NCBI RefSeq assembly: GCF_002585305.1
Contig: NZ_NUNF01000099.1
Coordinates: forward strand, 1 to 19,425
Source: Bacillus sp. AFS037270
GTDB taxonomy: Bacteria; Bacillota; Bacilli; Bacillales_B; DSM-18226
Direction of reading: 5' to 3'
Length of the DNA: 19,425 bases
Shown: positions 6,090 through 13,244 of the stretch, one piece after another
Layout of the letters: every line of letters begins with the position of its first letter
How positions within the stretch are numbered: position 1 is the stretch's first letter
Made by a program: the position numbers and the translations under genes
The notes under the pieces: model-generated
Seen by the model: only the letters and a program-made list of their open reading frames with translations
Told to the model about the DNA's origin: nothing
Databases searched by the model: none

Positions 6090-6323
6090 TTAAACAATAC
6101 TGTTTTTGGCAGTATTGCTATCAGTTACATCAGTATCTACGACATATGATATTGGGATGTTAACAGGAGATAAATCACCATTTTGTTCTCCAACCCCCTG
6201 GTTTCGCTTATAAGAAAGCAACTGATCAATAAATTGGTTTGGCCCAAGGTTTATATAAGAGGAATTATCCACTGTGTTGACTTTAAAGCCTAAAAAGTTA
6301 ATGGCCATTGGGGCGATATTCAA
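6090..6323 (-). CDS. GerPA/GerPF-family spore germination protein, copy 2
   Basis: The middle member of the trio, 77 residues. It is very like copy 3 (FKVNTVDNSSYINLGPNQFIDQ; SYKRNQGVGEQNGD; VDTDVTDSNTAKNS) and more distant from copy 1. TTG 6323 lies eight bases after AGGAG and aligns with the starts of the other copies; GTG 6332 is in frame but overlaps the ribosome site. B. subtilis carries stand-alone members of this family outside the gerP operon, which this trio resembles more than the six-gene gerPA-F operon. Confidence 0.8.
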   Translation of the reverse strand: MNIAPMAINFLGFKVNTVDNSSYINLGPNQFIDQLLSYKRNQGVGEQNGDLSPVNIPISYVVDTDVTDSNTAKNSIV

Positions 6324-6368
6324 GTGTATCACTCCTAATCATTAAGTTTACCTACCCTGATTTAAAAA

Positions 6369-6602
6369 CTAGGGACAATTTATTTTTGTACTAGTTGAAT
6401 CAATTGTATCATCGTCCTGTATCATATGGATTGGAACAACCGTAACGGAATCATTACCTAATTGTTGACCAAATCCTTGATTCTTTTTTCCAACAACATT
6501 AATTCCTTTAAGAAAGGATGATCCTAAATTAACAGCACTTCCGTGGTCAGGGCTATTAATTTTCATGTTGCCAATATTGACATTTGATGGGATAAAAATC
6601 AA
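6369..6602 (-). CDS. GerPA/GerPF-family spore germination protein, copy 1
   Basis: First gene of the trio, 77 residues, and the most diverged. It keeps NVNIGNMKINSPDHGSAVNLG and a shortened KKNQGFGQQLGND, but carries VTVVPIHMIQDDDTIDS where the sisters have PISY/PISF-type strands. The start is TTG 6602 preceded by AAGGAGG at eight bases. The 45-base gap to copy 2 shows no terminator, so the three are probably one transcript ending at 5805. No promoter was found with confidence upstream; a sporulation sigma factor would be expected. Confidence 0.8.
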   Translation of the reverse strand: MIFIPSNVNIGNMKINSPDHGSAVNLGSSFLKGINVVGKKNQGFGQQLGNDSVTVVPIHMIQDDDTIDSTSTKINCP

Positions 6603-6684
6603 GTTTTAATCCTCCTTTCATAATAAACCCAATAGACTGTATTAATTAATATATTCAATGAAAAGGATGATAAGAACATTACCT

Positions 6685-6813
6685 TTAGAACCAAAAAAAG
6701 AAAGTGGGTCTGCCACTTTCGAAAGAAGGAAAACTTTTATGGGTTAGTACATCATATGTTGGTGCTTGTACATGCATGTAGTGAACATGTCCAATTTTAA
6801 AAAAATTTTTCAA
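6685..6813 (-). CDS. candidate 42-residue protein downstream of the SRAP gene
   Basis: Nine bases after the SRAP stop codon a TTG opens a 42-residue frame beginning MKNFFKIGHVHYMHVQAP and continuing TYDVLTHKSFPSFESGR. AAGG, overlapping the SRAP stop, lies eight bases upstream. The His/Tyr-rich first two thirds read like protein. The last dozen codons run through the transcription terminator hairpin at 6700-6720, which is odd: either the hairpin is coupled to translation, or the true product is shorter or decayed. No family recognised. Confidence 0.3.
   Translation of the reverse strand: MKNFFKIGHVHYMHVQAPTYDVLTHKSFPSFESGRPTFFFWF
6692..6720 (-). terminator. intrinsic terminator downstream of the SRAP gene
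   Basis: GAAAGTGG pairs with CCACTTTC around a five-base loop, followed on the minus strand by seven T. It lies inside the candidate 42-codon frame. Confidence 0.8.
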
Positions 6814-6822
6814 AAATAGGCC

Positions 6823-7500
6823 TTAACAAATTTTTTGGATAAGCTCAATCGAGTTATTCTTAGGAGAATTCACTAAGGATGAAACCTCATAAGTGTCCAT
6901 TAAATTTTCATCAAATGGAATCAGCAGAGGTTTCAAGCTATTCGAATCGGTAATGTCTGGGTTGAGCCAGGTAGGCTCATCTTGCCGATTTAAAATGACT
7001 GGCATCCGATCATGAATATCTTTCATTAATTCATTGGGCCCCGTTGTAATGACAGAACAGGAATAGAGTACTTTTCCGTCCGGAGCCTTATAACCTTCCC
7101 AAAGCCCAGCCATGGCAAATAATTCATTGGACTTTAATGTAATCCGCATCGGAGTCTTCGTTTTATCACTATGCCGTTTCCATTCATAAAAGCTGTCGGC
7201 GATCACTAAACAGCGTTTTTTCTTAAAGGCATTACGGAAACTCGGTTTCTCGGTAAGCGTTTCCGCTCTAGCATTAATCATTTTATTGCCAATCGAAGGA
7301 TCATTCGCCCAAGGAGGAACAAGACCCCATTTTAAAAAGCCCATCCGGTTTGACGATCCATCATTGATGACGGCCAGAACCAACTGAGAGGGGGCAATAT
7401 TATAACTTGGAGCAAACAACTCCCCGTTAAGGAAGGATTGGATATCAAAACGATCGATGATCTCTTCAATCGTTGCAGTTAATGTGAAACGGCCGCACAT
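6823..7500 (-). CDS. SRAP-domain protein (YedK/HMCES-like abasic-site DNA-protein crosslinker)
   Basis: A 225-residue SOS-response-associated peptidase family protein. After Met removal Cys2 becomes the N-terminal nucleophile that forms a thiazolidine link to abasic sites in single-stranded DNA, protecting stalled forks. Seen directly: MCGRF at the N-terminus, Asn34 in SYNIAPSQ, WGLVPPWA, NARAET, Glu106 in DSFYEWK and His163 in IHDRMPVIL, i.e. the complete catalytic set. The start must be ATG 7500, since Cys must be residue 2; GAGGTG is six bases upstream, though GTG 7509 and ATG 7503 are also in frame. Bacillus homologues include YoaM/YoqW. A good sigma-A promoter precedes it with no LexA box visible. 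Confidence 0.92.
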   Translation of the reverse strand: MCGRFTLTATIEEIIDRFDIQSFLNGELFAPSYNIAPSQLVLAVINDGSSNRMGFLKWGLVPPWANDPSIGNKMINARAETLTEKPSFRNAFKKKRCLVIADSFYEWKRHSDKTKTPMRITLKSNELFAMAGLWEGYKAPDGKVLYSCSVITTGPNELMKDIHDRMPVILNRQDEPTWLNPDITDSNSLKPLLIPFDENLMDTYEVSSLVNSPKNNSIELIQKIC

Positions 7501-7530
7501 CATTTTCACCTCGAGAATTATGTTACATTT

Positions 7531-7559
7531 ATTGTATCAATTGCTAGATAGGAATACAA
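7531..7559 (-). promoter_or_regulatory. sigma-A promoter of the SRAP gene
   Basis: On the minus strand TTGTAT (7559-7554), a 17-bp spacer, then TACAAT (7536-7531). Predicted start near 7524, about 24 bases before ATG. Confidence 0.6.
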
Positions 7560-7562
7560 AAG

Positions 7563-8834
7563 TTAACTAGACCCAAGATTTTTCATTCGGTCCAATAGTA
7601 GTCCATCAGTCTGAGGGTTTTCACCGCACACAAAGTCTGTCATATAGTAGGAGAGGTACTCTCCGTAATGATTGTCTGTTTTTACTAAAAGATCGTCCAC
7701 ATAATAGACTCCATTCTCGATTGCATCATTAAGCAAAACGGCAAAGGCAGCGTATAAGCCGCAGGCAGCCTGGAAGTAGGTGGCGTTTGTTTTTAATTGT
7801 TCATAAGCAAAATCATTGGCTACCACATTATACATATATCTTTCTTTATCCGGATACACGAGGAGCACCCCCACTAGGTCCTCTCCACCAAGGGGGGACT
7901 CAAGGGGGTCGAGAACCTTCCTATCCAATTTCCAGATTTTATCGGGATGATTCAAATTATTTCGGATTAGATTGGTTGTATGATCATTTACTTTATAGAA
8001 GTAACCACCCTCTAGATCAAACAGTCTGCACAAAGTATAACAGTCTTCGTGCGGCATTAAACAGCCATGAAACTTCTTGTCCCCTAAAGTCACTTTGAAT
8101 TCCAAGTCAAACGTATGTTCATAAAGGAAAAGGGGAGTCTTATGTTTCATATACATCGGATAACTTTGTGTGGCTAGCTTAAGGAAACATTCAGGGGACC
8201 AGGTAGTATAAATTACATTGGTTTTACCGGCTGTCTTATTTTTAAAGAAGGAGGTATCGTTTTCGACTATAAAGCAGGCAAGAGGCTGCTCATTTGGATG
8301 TTTATTCATCAGTTCGACCGCCATCCATTGAACAACCCCAGGATTCATTCCAGAACAAACAATCGCTTTTAAGTTGCAATAATCATCCTTATATTTTTCA
8401 AAAAAACGAAGTCGTTCAATCAGTGGAAAACCCTTGTTGTCAAATGGATGGTCATCCAAATAGATATTTTCCAATGCGCTATTAATATAATTTACTCCCA
8501 GCTGGTTGCAGCAGTCTAGCATTTCAATTGTATCTGCTAATGAAACATCTATGACGATAGATGTATGTGACCTTTTTAAAAAATTCCTAAGTATAATAGT
8601 ATCCATTAAATCTACTTGATGGATTCTTAATTGTTGTAAGAGATCGGGGCATATGCTCTTATAATAATCTAGTGGTCTTTGTTTGTTGTCAATTAAATCG
8701 ATGGTGCTGTGGTAAATCTTTTGATGAATAGGATCGTGCTGATTTGTGCTTGCTTTATTTAAGAGTGTGAGCAGGGACCTTGCCAGTCCGCCTGCACTTC
8801 CCAAAATGGTTATTACAAGCTTGCTTTCGTGCAT
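7563..8834 (-). CDS. saccharopine dehydrogenase / homospermidine synthase-like oxidoreductase
   Basis: A 423-residue NAD(P)-dependent protein. The N-terminus is a Rossmann strand-turn-helix (VITILGSAGGLARSLLTLL, residues 7-25); VIDVSLADTIEMLDCCNQLGVNYINSA is the usual second half of the dinucleotide domain in saccharopine-reductase-like enzymes, and SGMNPGVVQWMAVELM near 160 matches the G-x-NPG motif typical of homospermidine synthases and carboxynorspermidine dehydrogenases. The C-terminal half has GGEDLVGVLLVYP and a late NDAIENGVYYVDDLL helix. The substrate is uncertain: a polyamine or lysine-type Schiff base would fit. ATG 8834 follows GAGGTGAT at a good distance. The upstream element AC-N17-CATATTCTA suggests mother-cell sigma-K expression, which would tie it to late sporulation. 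Confidence 0.75.
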   Translation of the reverse strand: MHESKLVITILGSAGGLARSLLTLLNKASTNQHDPIHQKIYHSTIDLIDNKQRPLDYYKSICPDLLQQLRIHQVDLMDTIILRNFLKRSHTSIVIDVSLADTIEMLDCCNQLGVNYINSALENIYLDDHPFDNKGFPLIERLRFFEKYKDDYCNLKAIVCSGMNPGVVQWMAVELMNKHPNEQPLACFIVENDTSFFKNKTAGKTNVIYTTWSPECFLKLATQSYPMYMKHKTPLFLYEHTFDLEFKVTLGDKKFHGCLMPHEDCYTLCRLFDLEGGYFYKVNDHTTNLIRNNLNHPDKIWKLDRKVLDPLESPLGGEDLVGVLLVYPDKERYMYNVVANDFAYEQLKTNATYFQAACGLYAAFAVLLNDAIENGVYYVDDLLVKTDNHYGEYLSYYMTDFVCGENPQTDGLLLDRMKNLGSS

Positions 8835-8863
8835 GTCATCACCTCGTTTTTTTGAATTCTTAA

Positions 8864-8891
8864 TAGAATATGCAAAAAATAGGAGGGCGGT
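8864..8891 (-). promoter_or_regulatory. sigma-K-like promoter (AC-N17-CATATTCTA)
   Basis: On the minus strand AC at 8891-8890, 17 bases, then CATATTCTA at 8872-8864, matching the sigma-K pattern AC/CATANNNTA. The inferred start near 8857 gives a short leader containing the ribosome site of the oxidoreductase gene. Confidence 0.45.
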
Positions 8892-8913
8892 TGGACAACC
8901 ATAACGAAAAATT

Positions 8914-8944
8914 AAAAAAGAGACCTTTACTAAAGAAAGGTCTC
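8914..8944 (-). terminator. terminator of the tre operon
   Basis: GAGACCTTT pairs with AAAGGTCTC around a 7-base loop, followed by six T on the minus strand, ten bases beyond the treR stop. Confidence 0.9.
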
Positions 8945-8954
8945 CCAACAGTCA

Positions 8955-9662
8955 TTATCTTCTTGCAAAATCAACAAAGCGAAATTTATCGGGACGGTGT
9001 CTTGATTCTGTATACTGAAACAGAGTGGCATCATCTAAATAGACATAGTTCTTTATTACAACTACATTATAAAAACCTTCGAGATCCAGCAGTAAGCGGT
9101 CTTCAGGGGTTGGTTCCTCTACGACTATTTCCTTTTTTGCAAAGCTGATTGCCAAATTCAATTGGTTTTCAATGTATTCATAAATGGAATCAGCACAAAT
9201 TTCCTCGGTTAGCGAAGGGACAAAGCTTTCGATTAAATAATCTTTATCTAAAATAATTTTTTCTCCGCCCATTTCCCTCGTCCGGACTACCTTCCAAACA
9301 AGGTCTTTGCTTCCCAACTGTAGCTGCTGACGGATGAAGCCATCGGGCTTAATTAATTCTAGCTCATTCACAATGGTATTTGGTTTCTTGCCCATTTTAC
9401 TTGCGAGTTCCTTAAAGCTTACTAATCCGCTGACGGGAAAATCAAATTTACTGATGTCGATAACAATGGATCCTTTTCCTCTAACCTTTTGAATATAGCC
9501 ATTTTGTGAGAGCAAGTTTAATGCTTTTCTGATTGTTTCCCTCGATGTGTCGTATTGGTCTTTTAACTCGTTTTCAGAGGGAAGCAGTGTCTGCGGAGCT
9601 AGTCCTCCATTCTTGATTTGCTCAACAATGCTATTATAGATGGTTAAGTACTTGTTTGTCAT
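8955..9662 (-). CDS. treR: trehalose operon repressor TreR (GntR family)
   Basis: A 235-residue GntR/HutC-type regulator. Residues ~1-70 are a winged helix (YLTIYNSIVEQIKNG, LLPSENELKDQYDTSRETIRKAL, GYIQKVRGKGSIV), and residues ~85-235 form a UTRA ligand domain that in TreR binds trehalose-6-phosphate. It is the last gene of treP-treA-treR, 14 bases after the treA stop, the same order as in B. subtilis. ATG 9662 follows CGGAG by eight bases; the frame extends to 9680, but that part overlaps the end of treA. Its likely targets are the two CTTGTATATACAWG palindromes upstream of treP, making the operon autoregulated. The identity is supported jointly by domain structure and context. Confidence 0.93.
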   Translation of the reverse strand: MTNKYLTIYNSIVEQIKNGGLAPQTLLPSENELKDQYDTSRETIRKALNLLSQNGYIQKVRGKGSIVIDISKFDFPVSGLVSFKELASKMGKKPNTIVNELELIKPDGFIRQQLQLGSKDLVWKVVRTREMGGEKIILDKDYLIESFVPSLTEEICADSIYEYIENQLNLAISFAKKEIVVEEPTPEDRLLLDLEGFYNVVVIKNYVYLDDATLFQYTESRHRPDKFRFVDFARR

Positions 9663-9676
9663 AACGACATCTCCGA

Positions 9677-11347
9677 TCATTTTTTCAGGTGGTAAACGAT
9701 AGACTCGTAAGGACGCAGCACCATTTCCCTTCTTGGTTGTGCGGGGGAGTCCTTATAGTTAGAGATTAACATTTCACAATGTTTGTCATCAAGGTTTAAT
9801 TGAGAAGGGAGGGTCATCCTCTTTTCTCTGCCGTAAAAATTATTGATGACCAGTAATTTTTCGGAAGCTCTGTTTCTAATAAAAGCAAAGATTTCTGGGT
9901 CTTGACCTAAAATTAATTCGAAATCACCATCGGTAATGACATCAAACTCTTTGCGTAATTTAATCAGCTTTTGATAATGATAGAAGATGGAATTCGATTC
10001 CTCGACTGCCTTCACAGCATTGATCTCTTTATAATTTGCCGCAGTGTTAATCCATGGTGTACCAGTGGTAAACCCACCATTCTCACTATCATTCCATTGA
10101 ACCGGGGTTCTGGAATTGTCACGAGATTTTTGCTTCAAGATATCAAGGATTTCTTGCTCTTCAAGGCCTCTAGTTTTCAAAATTTGAAACATATTTAATG
10201 ACTCGACATCACGATATTCATCGATTGCGTTAAAGTTTGGATTAGTCATTCCAAATTCTTCGCCTTGATAAATATATGGTGTGCCCTGCATCATGTGAAG
10301 GGTTGTCGCCAACATCTTTGCAGATTCGCTGTGATACTCCTGGTCATCTCCAAACCTAGATACGACACGCGGCTGGTCATGGTTACACCAGAAGAGGGCA
10401 TTCCATCCGCCGCCTTTGTTCATTTCAATTTGCCAGTTGGATAGGATATCTTTCAAAGCTTGAAAATCAAAATCTGCTTTTGTCCATTTGTCGCCATTAG
10501 GATAATCGACTTTCAGGTGATGGAAACTAAAGGTCATATTTAATTCTTCTTGGTCTGTATTCGTATAACGAATACAATTATCAATCGAAGTTGAGGACAT
10601 TTCGCCAACGGTCATGATATCGTATTTTGAAAACACTTGTTGATTTATTTCATGTAAAAACTCATGGATTCTTGGACCATCTGTATAAAATTTTCGTCCA
10701 TCGCTGTCATCTTGAGGAAAGTGCTGATCTTTAGAAATTAAATTGATGACATCCAAACGGAAGCCGTCAACGCCTTTCTTTAACCAAAAGTGCATCATCT
10801 CATATAGGGCTGAACGTAATTTTTCGTTTTCCCAGTTTAAGTCCGCTTGAGTGACATCGAATAAATGAAGGTAATATTGTTCGGTTGTCTCATCATATTC
10901 CCACGCAGATCCGCCGAATTTAGATTCCCAGTTGGTAGGGGGTTCGCCGTTTTTGCCATCTTTCCAGATGTAGAAGTCTCTGTACGGATTATCTTTTGAA
11001 GACTTGGCTTGTTTAAACCATTCATGCTCCGTGGATGTATGGTTTATGACAATGTCCATAATGATTTTGATATCACGTTTATGGGCTTCCTCAAGGAGTA
11101 AATCAAAATCTTCCATTGTCCCGTATTCTTCATGAATGGAGTAGTAATCACTGATATCATAACCATTATCACGCTGTGGAGACTTATAGATTGGTGTCAG
11201 CCAAAGTACGTCCACACCGAGTTCTTTTAAATAGTCCAATTTTTCAATAATTCCCTGGATATCTCCAGTACCATTTCCTGTTGTATCATTAAAACTCTTT
11301 GGATAGATTTGATAAACGACTGCTTTTTTCCACCATACTGTTGACAT
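9677..11347 (-). CDS. treA: trehalose-6-phosphate hydrolase (phospho-alpha-(1,1)-glucosidase)
   Basis: A 556-residue GH13 enzyme that splits imported trehalose-6-phosphate into glucose and glucose-6-phosphate in the cytoplasm (treC in enterobacteria). Conserved regions are all present: DIVINHTS (region I), DGFRLDVINLI with nucleophile Asp199 (region II), TVGEMS with acid/base Glu249 (region III) and FWCNHDQPR with Asp324 (region IV). The N-terminal VYQIYPKSF, GNGTGDIQGI and YKSPQRDNGYD are typical of the oligo-1,6-glucosidase/TreA subfamily. ATG 11347 has AGGTG seven bases upstream. It lies 80 bases after treP, with a strong hairpin between them that may lower or stabilise its transcript. Confidence 0.95.
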   Translation of the reverse strand: MSTVWWKKAVVYQIYPKSFNDTTGNGTGDIQGIIEKLDYLKELGVDVLWLTPIYKSPQRDNGYDISDYYSIHEEYGTMEDFDLLLEEAHKRDIKIIMDIVINHTSTEHEWFKQAKSSKDNPYRDFYIWKDGKNGEPPTNWESKFGGSAWEYDETTEQYYLHLFDVTQADLNWENEKLRSALYEMMHFWLKKGVDGFRLDVINLISKDQHFPQDDSDGRKFYTDGPRIHEFLHEINQQVFSKYDIMTVGEMSSTSIDNCIRYTNTDQEELNMTFSFHHLKVDYPNGDKWTKADFDFQALKDILSNWQIEMNKGGGWNALFWCNHDQPRVVSRFGDDQEYHSESAKMLATTLHMMQGTPYIYQGEEFGMTNPNFNAIDEYRDVESLNMFQILKTRGLEEQEILDILKQKSRDNSRTPVQWNDSENGGFTTGTPWINTAANYKEINAVKAVEESNSIFYHYQKLIKLRKEFDVITDGDFELILGQDPEIFAFIRNRASEKLLVINNFYGREKRMTLPSQLNLDDKHCEMLISNYKDSPAQPRREMVLRPYESIVYHLKK

Positions 11348-11387
11348 GTAAATACACCTACCTAATTTATTAATTAATCTAATGTGG

Positions 11388-11413
11388 AAAAGGAGGGAGA
11401 TGGTCTCCCTCCT
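11388..11413 (-). terminator. strong hairpin between treP and treA (attenuator or processing site)
   Basis: A perfect 10-bp stem on the minus strand (AGGAGGGAGA with TCTCCCTCCT, CCA loop) followed by only a short T run. It lies about 15 bases after the treP stop. Weak termination or 3'-end protection of the treP message are the usual readings. Confidence 0.6.
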
Positions 11414-11427
11414 AGATGGAGTGCTAA

Positions 11428-12852
11428 TTATTTGCTTAGTCTAGTCTTATTCAAGCGTGTTTTTGAGAAGATTGTAGTTAAGATGAATGGAACTACAATC
11501 GCAATCACCATACATACTGCGAACATTGCCATATGTTTTGCCTGGATAGAAAGAATACCAGGGAGACCTCCGACACCGATGGAGTTAGCCATTACACCAC
11601 TTGCAACAGATACAACACCTGCAATCATCGAACCGATCATCGCAGCTAAGAATGGGAAGCCATATTTAAGGTTAATACCGAACATTGCAGGCTCTGTTAC
11701 ACCTAGATAACAAGAGATTGTTGCTGGGATTGAAACTTGCTTTTCTTCTTCGTTTTTACGGTTAATAAAGATCATCGCAAGAACGGCTGAACCTTGAGCA
11801 ATATTTGATAAGGCGATCATTGGCCATAGATTTGTGCCGCCAAACTGACTTACTAATTGAAGGTCAATCGCGTTTGTCATGTGGTGTAAACCAGTGATAA
11901 CAAGTGGAGCGTAAGCAAATCCAAATACTGCCGCAAACAACCAGCCAAATGATGAAGTTAAGCTAGAATAAACAACGTGAGAGATGCCAGCGCCGATTTG
12001 CCAGCCAATAGGACCTAAGATTGTGTGTGCAATTAATACAGTTGGAACTAAGGCAAAGAACGGTACAACAATCATGGAGACTGAGTTTGGAACGATTTTA
12101 CGTAATCTTGTTTCAAAGAATCCTAATACTAATCCAGCTAAAATAGCGGGAATAACCTGTGCTTGATAACCAATCATTTCAATTTTTGCAAAACCAAAAT
12201 CCCAAGTTGGAATTTCCTTTGCACCTGCAACCGCGTAAGCATTTAATAATTGCGGTGATACTAGGGTAATACCAAGAACAATACCAAGAATTTGAGACGC
12301 GCCCATTTTCTTAGCAACCGACCAGGTGATTCCGACTGGCAGGAAGTGGAATATCGCTTCGCCAATCAGCCAAAGGAACGCGTGAACACCGGCCCAGAAC
12401 TGAGACACTTCAATAATCGTCTTTGTTCCATTGTCTAATAGTTTAATGTCACCGATAATATTTCGAAAACCAAGGATTAAACCGCCGACTACTAGGGCCG
12501 GGATTAATGGTGTAAAGATTTCAGCTAGATGTCCCATCATCCGCTGGATCCAGTTCTGATTTTGCTTGGCTGCTTTTTTTGCTTCTTCCTTAGACGTTCC
12601 ATCGACGCCAGCAATTTTTACAAATTCGTTATAGAAGCTAGGTACTTCGTTCCCAATGATAACCTGAAATTGTCCAGCTTGGGTAAATGTACCTTTAACA
12701 AGTTTGATGGACTCAATTTCTTTGACGTTTGCTTTACTAGGATCATTTAAAACAAACCGCATTCTAGTAACACAGTGGGTTACGGCTGCAATGTTTTCTT
12801 TACCGCCGATGTGTTGTAGTAGTTCTTTCGAAGGATCTGTATACTTCGTCAT
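11428..12852 (-). CDS. treP: PTS trehalose transporter EIIBC
   Basis: A 474-residue phosphotransferase permease that imports trehalose as trehalose-6-phosphate. The EIIB domain covers ~1-90 with phosphocysteine Cys27 in THCVTRMRF, and a linker to ~105 is followed by the EIIC membrane domain with about ten hydrophobic segments, including LIPALVVGGLILGF, the GITLVSPQLLNAYA region, the ITGLHHM sugar-site motif and the GVTEPAMFGIN motif. There is no EIIA domain, so phosphate must come from the glucose EIIA protein, as in B. subtilis. The C-terminus ends with a small repeat KTRLNKTRLSK. AGGGGGAAAG precedes ATG. First gene of the operon, under two TreR sites and a cre. Confidence 0.95.
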   Translation of the reverse strand: MTKYTDPSKELLQHIGGKENIAAVTHCVTRMRFVLNDPSKANVKEIESIKLVKGTFTQAGQFQVIIGNEVPSFYNEFVKIAGVDGTSKEEAKKAAKQNQNWIQRMMGHLAEIFTPLIPALVVGGLILGFRNIIGDIKLLDNGTKTIIEVSQFWAGVHAFLWLIGEAIFHFLPVGITWSVAKKMGASQILGIVLGITLVSPQLLNAYAVAGAKEIPTWDFGFAKIEMIGYQAQVIPAILAGLVLGFFETRLRKIVPNSVSMIVVPFFALVPTVLIAHTILGPIGWQIGAGISHVVYSSLTSSFGWLFAAVFGFAYAPLVITGLHHMTNAIDLQLVSQFGGTNLWPMIALSNIAQGSAVLAMIFINRKNEEEKQVSIPATISCYLGVTEPAMFGINLKYGFPFLAAMIGSMIAGVVSVASGVMANSIGVGGLPGILSIQAKHMAMFAVCMVIAIVVPFILTTIFSKTRLNKTRLSK

Positions 12853-12955
12853 TTGTCTTTCCCCCTAATGAAATGGTTTAATGACCATTTACTTTCTATT
12901 AAAATTAAAACCCATATAAAGCAGGCAATGTGTACGATTTCATAATTCATTATTG

Positions 12956-12969
12956 CTTGTATATACAAG
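12956..12969. promoter_or_regulatory. TreR operator, downstream site
   Basis: CTTGTATATACAAG is a perfect 14-bp palindrome just downstream of the treP transcription start, 37 bp centre-to-centre from the second copy. It matches the form of tre operators known from B. subtilis. Confidence 0.85.
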
Positions 12970-12971
12970 TT

Positions 12972-12987
12972 TTGTTTACGGTTTCAT
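12972..12987 (-). promoter_or_regulatory. CcpA cre site
   Basis: On the minus strand ATGAAACCGTAAACAA fits the catabolite-responsive consensus WTGNAANCGNWNNCA at every fixed position. It overlaps the last base pairs of the treP -10 and the transcription start, so CcpA bound here should repress the operon when glucose is present. Confidence 0.75.
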
Positions 12988-13014
12988 TCTAACTTGTATA
13001 TACATGTCTGTCAA
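12986..13014 (-). promoter_or_regulatory. sigma-A promoter of treP-treA-treR
   Basis: On the minus strand TTGACA (13014-13009), exactly 17 bases, then TAGAAT (12991-12986). Start near 12979, leaving a ~125-nt leader that contains a small AAATGGT/ACCATTT hairpin (12871-12890) just before the treP ribosome site. Confidence 0.85.
12993..13006. promoter_or_regulatory. TreR operator, spacer site
   Basis: CTTGTATATACATG, 13 of 14 identical to the downstream palindrome, lies wholly inside the -35/-10 spacer of the treP promoter, so a bound repressor would block RNA polymerase directly. Confidence 0.85.
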
Positions 13015-13209
13015 CAAATAAATTTTAAGTTTTTTAAAATAGTTTTCCAGCTGTCAAAATCACTAAATTCACTATTATTATGGGATTTATTATATCTAGA
13101 CATGCTTTAATGTCCTTATTGGATATAATGGGCAAGAAAGAAGGAAGGCTAATTTATTATTTTGGGATAAGTCTTTCGAATTACTTTTCTACTTTACAGT
13201 AATAAATTA
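13015..13209. other. intergenic stretch between tre promoter and small-RNA promoter
   Basis: About 195 AT-rich bases with no convincing gene. A 31-codon plus-strand frame at 13110-13205 has no ribosome site. Nothing else supportable was seen. Confidence 0.4.
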
Positions 13210-13238
13210 TTGATAGAAGATTCCGAAAATGGTAAAAT
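13210..13238 (+). promoter_or_regulatory. sigma-A promoter of a putative small RNA
   Basis: TTGATA (13210-13215), a 17-bp spacer, then TAAAAT (13233-13238). Predicted start about 13245. No open frame follows before the terminator at 13314. Confidence 0.65.
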
Positions 13239-13244
13239 GAACTT

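Noticed and set aside
6750..6795. Small palindromes around TACATGCATGTA as a possible operator
   Set aside because: They lie downstream of the SRAP gene and are explained by the codons of the candidate 42-residue frame; no promoter is nearby.
13110..13205. 31-codon plus-strand ORF upstream of the small-RNA promoter
   Set aside because: No Shine-Dalgarno sequence, composition not protein-like, and no promoter placed for it.
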